64,000 nucleotides of DNA, taken from assembly GCA_023411615.1 (NCBI GenBank), contig JAEYOR010000022.1, positions 3,254 to 67,253 of the forward strand, written 5' to 3'. A program made the position numbers and the translations under genes. A model generated the notes under the pieces. It searched no databases. It was given only the letters and a program-made list of their open reading frames with translations, and was not told the DNA's origin. Within the stretch, counting starts at the first letter, position 1; each line of letters begins with the position of its first letter. This document shows, piece after piece, positions 59,883 through 64,000 of the stretch. Source of the stretch: Actinomycetes bacterium. GTDB lineage: Bacteria; Actinomycetota; Actinomycetes; Actinomycetales; Demequinaceae.

Positions 59883-60796
59883 GCGGACCTCATGAGCCGA
59901 GCTGCACCTCGCCCAAGCAGTGCGTGAGCAGCGGCTCGACCAATTGCACTCGCCTCGCTCAGTGGACCGGTACCCACCTCGTTGAGTTGGAGCTTGCCAT
60001 CTGGCGAGATGACTCGAACGTGAAGCCGGAGGCGGTCCCCTTGCACCCTCGCGTACGCCCCCACAGGTGCGGCACATCCTGCCTCGAGAATTCGCAGGGC
60101 CTCGCGCTCAGCGGTGACGGCGGCGCGGGTGGGCCGGTGGTCGAGGAGGCGAATGACGTCGGCGACAGCAGCGTCGGCATCAGAACGGATCTCGACGGCG
60201 AGCGCGCCCTGGCCAGGCGCCGGCACCATCAACTCGTTGGTGAGCATTTGGCTTGCCTCGTCGGAGCGGCCGAGGCGGTTGAGCCCCGCCGCGGCAAGCA
60301 CGACCGCGTCAAAGCGCTCGCCGACCGCCTTGAGCCGCGTGTCGACGTTGCCGCGCAGGTCGTGAACCTCGAGGTCGGGCCGTGTGGCGAGCAATTGGGC
60401 GGCCCGGCGTGGAGAGCCTGTGCCCACCTTCGCGCCGTGCGGCAACTCCGCGAGGGTCATTCCTGCCGCACACAGCGCGTCTCGGGCATCTTCCCGGAGC
60501 GGGATCGCGGCGAGCTCGATGCCCTCCGCAGGTCCAACGGGCATATCCTTGAGCGAGTGCACCGCAATATCGCATTCGCCTGCGAGCAGGGCATTGCGCA
60601 AGGCACCGACGAACACGCCCACCGACGACTGTCCGGTGAGCGGAGTGGTGGTGGTATCGCCTTCGGTGGTGACGATGTGGAGCTCGACCGTGAGGTCGAC
60701 ACCGGCGGTGCGGGCTGCGGCTTCCAGATCGTCGGCCACCATCTGCGACTGGGTGCGAGCCAATGCGCTTCCGCGCGTGCCAAGCAACAGTCTCAT
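59879..60796 (-). CDS. hemC: Porphobilinogen deaminase (hydroxymethylbilane synthase) HemC
   Basis: A 305-residue enzyme polymerising four porphobilinogens. LLLGTRGSALARTQSQMVAD, the VHSLKDMPVG active-site region and LEAGCAAPVGAYA with the Cys that carries the dipyrromethane cofactor are clear. First gene of the hem group; its product pathway feeds siroheme and heme. Confidence 0.97.
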   Translation of the reverse strand: MRLLLGTRGSALARTQSQMVADDLEAAARTAGVDLTVELHIVTTEGDTTTTPLTGQSSVGVFVGALRNALLAGECDIAVHSLKDMPVGPAEGIELAAIPLREDARDALCAAGMTLAELPHGAKVGTGSPRRAAQLLATRPDLEVHDLRGNVDTRLKAVGERFDAVVLAAAGLNRLGRSDEASQMLTNELMVPAPGQGALAVEIRSDADAAVADVIRLLDHRPTRAAVTAEREALRILEAGCAAPVGAYARVQGDRLRLHVRVISPDGKLQLNEVGTGPLSEASAIGRAAAHALLGRGAARLMRSA

Positions 60797-60834
60797 ATCG
60801 TTATCGTCCCATGTCGTGCTCGGGGCATCCCCGG

Positions 60835-61521
60835 CTAGTGATCCGTGTGGCCGCCGTCTTGAGCGTCGGCCGCGCGACCGTTCCCGGAGCTGCCAGCCCC
60901 AGCGTCGTCCACATCCCCAGCCGAACCGGCTCGTCGGCGGGCCAGGTACGTCGTACCGAACAAGGCTGCGGCAAGTGCCACGGCGATGGCGACCCAGAGT
61001 GCGACCGACACTCCGGTGTTCGAGTCGCCATCACGAGCCTCAGCACTAGGGCTCGGGCTTGGACTCACGGGGATCTCCGTCGCCACGGGCTCCGCAATGG
61101 CCGACGCTGACGGCGTCTCGCTCGGCTCGCTCGGCTCGGGCGCGGGAGGCGCCTCCACGACGTATGCGATGGTCCCCTCAATTGGGTGGCCATCCTCTGC
61201 GACAACCCGCCACGTGAGCGTCGCGTCGCCGCCGGCAACCTCGGGGATGGTGACGATGAGCGCGTTGGCCTGGGACAGGTCCACCGATGCGGTGTTCGCT
61301 GTCCCCGTCGAGTCAGTCACCGATGCCTCGGCGCCCAAGTCGAGCAAAGCGGACGAGAACGTGAGAGTCACCGTGTCTCCCACCGCCACCGTCGCCCCTT
61401 CACCCGGGTCCACGCCGACGAGTTGGGTGTGCGCCTGAGCAGGAGCGCCAACGAGGAGCGCCACGGCGACCGCGGCGAGTGCGGACAGGGAGAGACGACG
61501 GGTGATTCTCATGGCGTCCAT
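60835..61521 (-). CDS. CopC-domain copper-binding protein with C-terminal membrane anchor
   Basis: About 228 residues: signal peptide ending APAQA just before His (AHTQLVGVDPGEG), CopC domain with a second likely ligand region VVAEDGHPIEGTIAYVV, a Pro/Ser/Glu-rich linker, one transmembrane helix (VALWVAIAVALAAALFGT) and a His-ending tail. It binds copper outside the membrane. It is 20 kb from the copper enzyme NirK, so a link is speculative. ATG at 61521 was preferred; 61512 is also possible. Confidence 0.85.
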   Translation of the reverse strand: MDAMRITRRLSLSALAAVAVALLVGAPAQAHTQLVGVDPGEGATVAVGDTVTLTFSSALLDLGAEASVTDSTGTANTASVDLSQANALIVTIPEVAGGDATLTWRVVAEDGHPIEGTIAYVVEAPPAPEPSEPSETPSASAIAEPVATEIPVSPSPSPSAEARDGDSNTGVSVALWVAIAVALAAALFGTTYLARRRAGSAGDVDDAGAGSSGNGRAADAQDGGHTDH

Positions 61522-61584
61522 TGTCCCCCACCCGGAGATATGCCCGACCCTGCCAAAGCGCACGCCGTACGCCACAATGAGCAT

Positions 61585-62823
61585 GTGAAGGTTGCCCTCG
61601 TCGCGGAGTCGTTCCTGCCGCATTCAAACGGGGTGACGAACTCGCTATTGCGCATCATCGACCACTTGGCGAGCCGCGGCGACGAGGCGATGGTGATCGC
61701 TCCCGAGTCTCGTGGCTCCGAGGGACCCGTCCGTTATGGAATCGCCTCAATCACGCGCCTGCCCGCGATGGGCTGGCCGGGTTATCGGGATGTGCGGGTC
61801 GCACTCAGCGGCGTAGGCAAGATTTCACGGGTGCTCGAGGAGTACGAGCCGGATGTGGTCCACCTTGCCTCGCCATTCACCCTCGGGTGGACTGCAGTGC
61901 GCGCCGCGAACGAACTCGACTTGCCGTGTGTGGCCGTCTATCAGACGGAGATCCCCAGCTACGCAGATCGCTACAACCTGGGCTGGGGCGAAGGCATCTT
62001 GTGGAACCGCGTGCTCAACATCCATGAGCGCGCGGACCTCACCCTCGCGCCGTCAACGTATGCAATGCGTCAGCTTGAACAGCTGGGCGTGCCGAGGCTG
62101 CGATTGTGGCCACGCGGAGTTGACGCCGAGCGCTTCCACCCGAGCAAGCGATCAGCGGAACTGCGGAAGGCGTGGTCACCGCGTGGCGAAGTAATGGTGG
62201 GTTACGTGGGCCGTCTCGCGGCGGAAAAGCGCGTCGAAGATCTCGCCCACCTCGCGTCGATCCCTGGAATCAGCGTCGTCATCGTGGGCGAAGGGCCGTC
62301 GCATGAGAAGCTCCGCACGATGCTTCCCGACGCCCACTTCACGGGCTTCCTCACGGGCGATGACCTCGCGCACGCTGTCGCGAGCTTCGACGTGTTCGTT
62401 CATTGCGGTGAGCTCGAGACCTTCTGCCAGACCATCCAGGAAGCGCTCGCATCTGGCGTGCCGGTGGTTGCACCGAGGCGTGGAGGGCCGATTGATCTGG
62501 TCGACCACGGGGAGACGGGCTACCTGTATCCGCCGGGCGACATCGAGGGATTGGTCGCCGCCGTCACGTCGCTAGCCGATGCTGCGAGCCTTCGTGAGCG
62601 GTTCGCAGCAAACGCGCGGCTTTCCGTTGAAGGACGCACGTGGGACAAGGTGTGCGAACGGCTCATGGCGTATTACGCCGAGGCAACGCACATTCGCGGC
62701 GAATTGCCAGCCCTACCTGAACCTGTCGACAAGGCAGTCAAGGGTCTCGCTTGGCGGCCTTCGGAGACGAACGGCCGCTCACGGGGCATCCACCGCCTGG
62801 GCAGTCGCAAGGACAAGCACTGA
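61585..62823 (+). CDS. GT4 glycosyltransferase, MgtA-like alpha-mannosyltransferase
   Basis: About 412 residues. KVALVAESFLPHSNGVTNSL, VVHLASPFTLGWTAVRAA, the donor-site VGYVGRLAAEKRVEDLA, GELETFCQTIQEALASG and AVAPRRGGP-type PVVAPRRGGPIDLV are typical of GDP-mannose-dependent GT4 enzymes such as MgtA, which act in actinobacterial mannolipid synthesis. GTG at 61585 is the only sensible start; the ribosome-binding site is weak. Overlaps the next gene as TGATG. Confidence 0.85.
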   Translation: MKVALVAESFLPHSNGVTNSLLRIIDHLASRGDEAMVIAPESRGSEGPVRYGIASITRLPAMGWPGYRDVRVALSGVGKISRVLEEYEPDVVHLASPFTLGWTAVRAANELDLPCVAVYQTEIPSYADRYNLGWGEGILWNRVLNIHERADLTLAPSTYAMRQLEQLGVPRLRLWPRGVDAERFHPSKRSAELRKAWSPRGEVMVGYVGRLAAEKRVEDLAHLASIPGISVVIVGEGPSHEKLRTMLPDAHFTGFLTGDDLAHAVASFDVFVHCGELETFCQTIQEALASGVPVVAPRRGGPIDLVDHGETGYLYPPGDIEGLVAAVTSLADAASLRERFAANARLSVEGRTWDKVCERLMAYYAEATHIRGELPALPEPVDKAVKGLAWRPSETNGRSRGIHRLGSRKDKH

Positions 62824-63956
62824 TGCGTATTGCCCACATCGCCAACTTCTACGGACCCACGTCGGGCGGCCTGCGCACGGCCATGCATGCGCTCGGAGCG
62901 GGCTACCTCGGCCGTGGACACCAGATGTTGCTCATTGTTCCTGGCGCTGACGATGAGGATGAGAACACCCCGTACGGCCGCCGCGTCACCATCAAGGCAC
63001 CTATCGTCCCTGGTACGGGCGGATATCGGGTGATTCTGCGTACGGCACGGGTACGGCGGGCCCTGCGCGAGTTTGCGCCGGATGTCCTCGAGGTCTCCGA
63101 CCGCACCACCTTGCGCGGAATCGGACGCTGGGCACGCCAGCGAGGCATCCCGTCAGTCTTCTTCTCTCACGAGCGCGCCGACGGCATCTTGCGTGCCAAC
63201 CTCCCCCGCACCCTTTCACGGGTACTGCCCGTCGAGGCACTGGCAGATTGGCACAATCGCGTCACCGCCCGACGCTTCACAACGGTGGTGTGCACCACTG
63301 ACTTTGCTCGTGCCGAGTTCGAGCGGGCGGGGCTCCGTGCGGAGAAGATTCCACTCGGCGTTGACCTTGAGCGCTTTACGCCAGCGAATTACGGCGCCGA
63401 TGTGCGGGCGCAGTTCGCTCGTGCTGATGAGGCGCTCGTGTTCATGGCGTCGCGACTGTCCACGGAAAAGCAACCCGAGCTCGCCATTGATGCGATTCGC
63501 GTTCTTGTGGAGCGAGGGCGAGCCCTGCGACTCGTGAGTGCGGGCACGGGCAACATGGACGCGGCAATGCGGGCGCGGGCTGCCGACCTGCCCGTGACAT
63601 TCCTCGGATTCGTCACGGACCGCGCACTCTTCGCGCAACTGCTTGCTTCCGCCGACGTGGTGGTAGCGCCTGGCCCCATCGAGACTTTTGGATTGGCGGC
63701 ACTGGAGGCCCTCGCCTCGGGAACCCCCGTTGTGGTCAACGCCTCCTCCGCACTGCCGGAGGTAGTCGCCGACGCTGGAGTAGCCGCAGCAGGTACAGCC
63801 GGAGCATTCGCGGACGGTATAGAAGAGGTGCTTACCTGGGACGAGAATGCCCGGCGCCGTTCGGCACGGGAACGGGCCGAGACGATGCCGTGGTCCGCCA
63901 CGGTTGATGCGCTCGTGGCCCTGCACACCGCGGCGATCAGCGCTGCGCCGTCCTGA
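62823..63956 (+). CDS. GT4-family glycosyltransferase
   Basis: A 377-residue GT4 enzyme: IAHIANFYGPTSGGLRTAMH at the N-terminus, IPLGVDLERFTPANYG, ASRLSTEKQPELAIDAI and the C-terminal GPIETFGLAALEALASGTPVV. The sugar is not determined; pairing with the MgtA-like gene suggests a common glycolipid pathway. The protein is complete; its stop is 16 bp before the terminal G run. Confidence 0.85.
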   Translation: MRIAHIANFYGPTSGGLRTAMHALGAGYLGRGHQMLLIVPGADDEDENTPYGRRVTIKAPIVPGTGGYRVILRTARVRRALREFAPDVLEVSDRTTLRGIGRWARQRGIPSVFFSHERADGILRANLPRTLSRVLPVEALADWHNRVTARRFTTVVCTTDFARAEFERAGLRAEKIPLGVDLERFTPANYGADVRAQFARADEALVFMASRLSTEKQPELAIDAIRVLVERGRALRLVSAGTGNMDAAMRARAADLPVTFLGFVTDRALFAQLLASADVVVAPGPIETFGLAALEALASGTPVVVNASSALPEVVADAGVAAAGTAGAFADGIEEVLTWDENARRRSARERAETMPWSATVDALVALHTAAISAAPS

Positions 63957-63972
63957 CCCCAGACATGGCAGT

Positions 63973-64000
63973 GGGGGGGGGGGGGGGGGGGGGGGGGGGG
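63973..64000 (+). other. 28-base G homopolymer at the window end
   Basis: An uninterrupted run of G from 63973 to the last base, directly after 16 bp of normal sequence. Nothing similar occurs elsewhere in the window. It looks like a sequencing or assembly artefact at a contig end rather than genomic sequence. Confidence 0.8.

Overview
The window is high-GC DNA with very densely packed genes: many 4-bp ATGA/GTGA start/stop overlaps and frequent GTG starts. Gene content and order (hrcA-dnaJ-rsmE-HIT-phoH-ybeY-CNNM; hemW-lepA; rpsT-holA-comEC-comEA-DegV-leuS; an MgtA-like mannosyltransferase) point to an actinobacterium, most likely of the order Micrococcales. The genus is not decidable by eye. 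No rRNA, tRNA, CRISPR array, insertion sequence or phage gene was seen, and no gene-free stretch exceeds 300 bp.

Layout. 1-5.7 kb (minus): heat-shock and RNA-maturation operon headed by hrcA under a perfect CIRCE operator, running out of the window inside a CNNM/CorC membrane protein. 5.8-7.0 kb (plus): three small DUF4870 membrane proteins with a strong terminator between the second and third. 7.0-10.0 kb (minus): hemW and lepA. 10.2-12.8 kb (plus): a PAS-GGDEF-EAL cyclic-di-GMP protein, a PemK-like protein and rpsT with its terminator. 12.8-20.4 kb (minus): holA, comEC, comEA, a DegV protein and leuS. 20.5-22.8 kb: a polytopic GT-C-like membrane protein and a PH-domain membrane protein.

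22.9-56.5 kb is a 34-kb nitrate, nitrite and molybdenum region, the most distinctive part of the window. It holds a TOBE/Mop regulator with modABC (molybdate uptake), a first NarK transporter, an Fe-S-type HTH regulator translationally coupled to respiratory narGHJI, a DUF2249 protein, and mog-moaE-moaA. A second regulator of the same type lies divergent to a polytopic heme-protein-like membrane protein overlapping an unusual three-cupredoxin NirK. On the minus strand a run of 15 almost entirely overlapping genes (56501 down to 41735) carries a second NarK, assimilatory nitrate reductase NasA and its flavoprotein, NirBD, siroheme synthesis (CysG, HemD-winged-helix, CbiX) and the remaining molybdenum-cofactor genes (moeB, moeA, moaC, mobA, moaD plus two small proteins). 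The cofactor pathway is split between the two operons with no step duplicated. Together the region can take up molybdate and nitrate, respire nitrate, assimilate nitrate through nitrite to ammonium, and possibly reduce nitrite to NO. No NO or N2O reductase lies in the window.

56.7-60.8 kb (minus): hemC-hemD-hemB-hemL (tetrapyrrole synthesis), which would supply uroporphyrinogen III for siroheme and heme. 60.8-64.0 kb: a CopC-type copper protein, then two coupled GT4 glycosyltransferases. The window ends in a 28-base G run that looks like a contig-end artefact.

Most unusual observations: a tandem 14-residue Cys/His-rich repeat inserted in NasA; the 15-gene overlapping operon and the split cofactor pathway; the NirK with an extra copper-binding N-terminal domain and an overlapping His-bearing membrane partner; and the paired C/C/H/C regulators flanking the respiratory genes.
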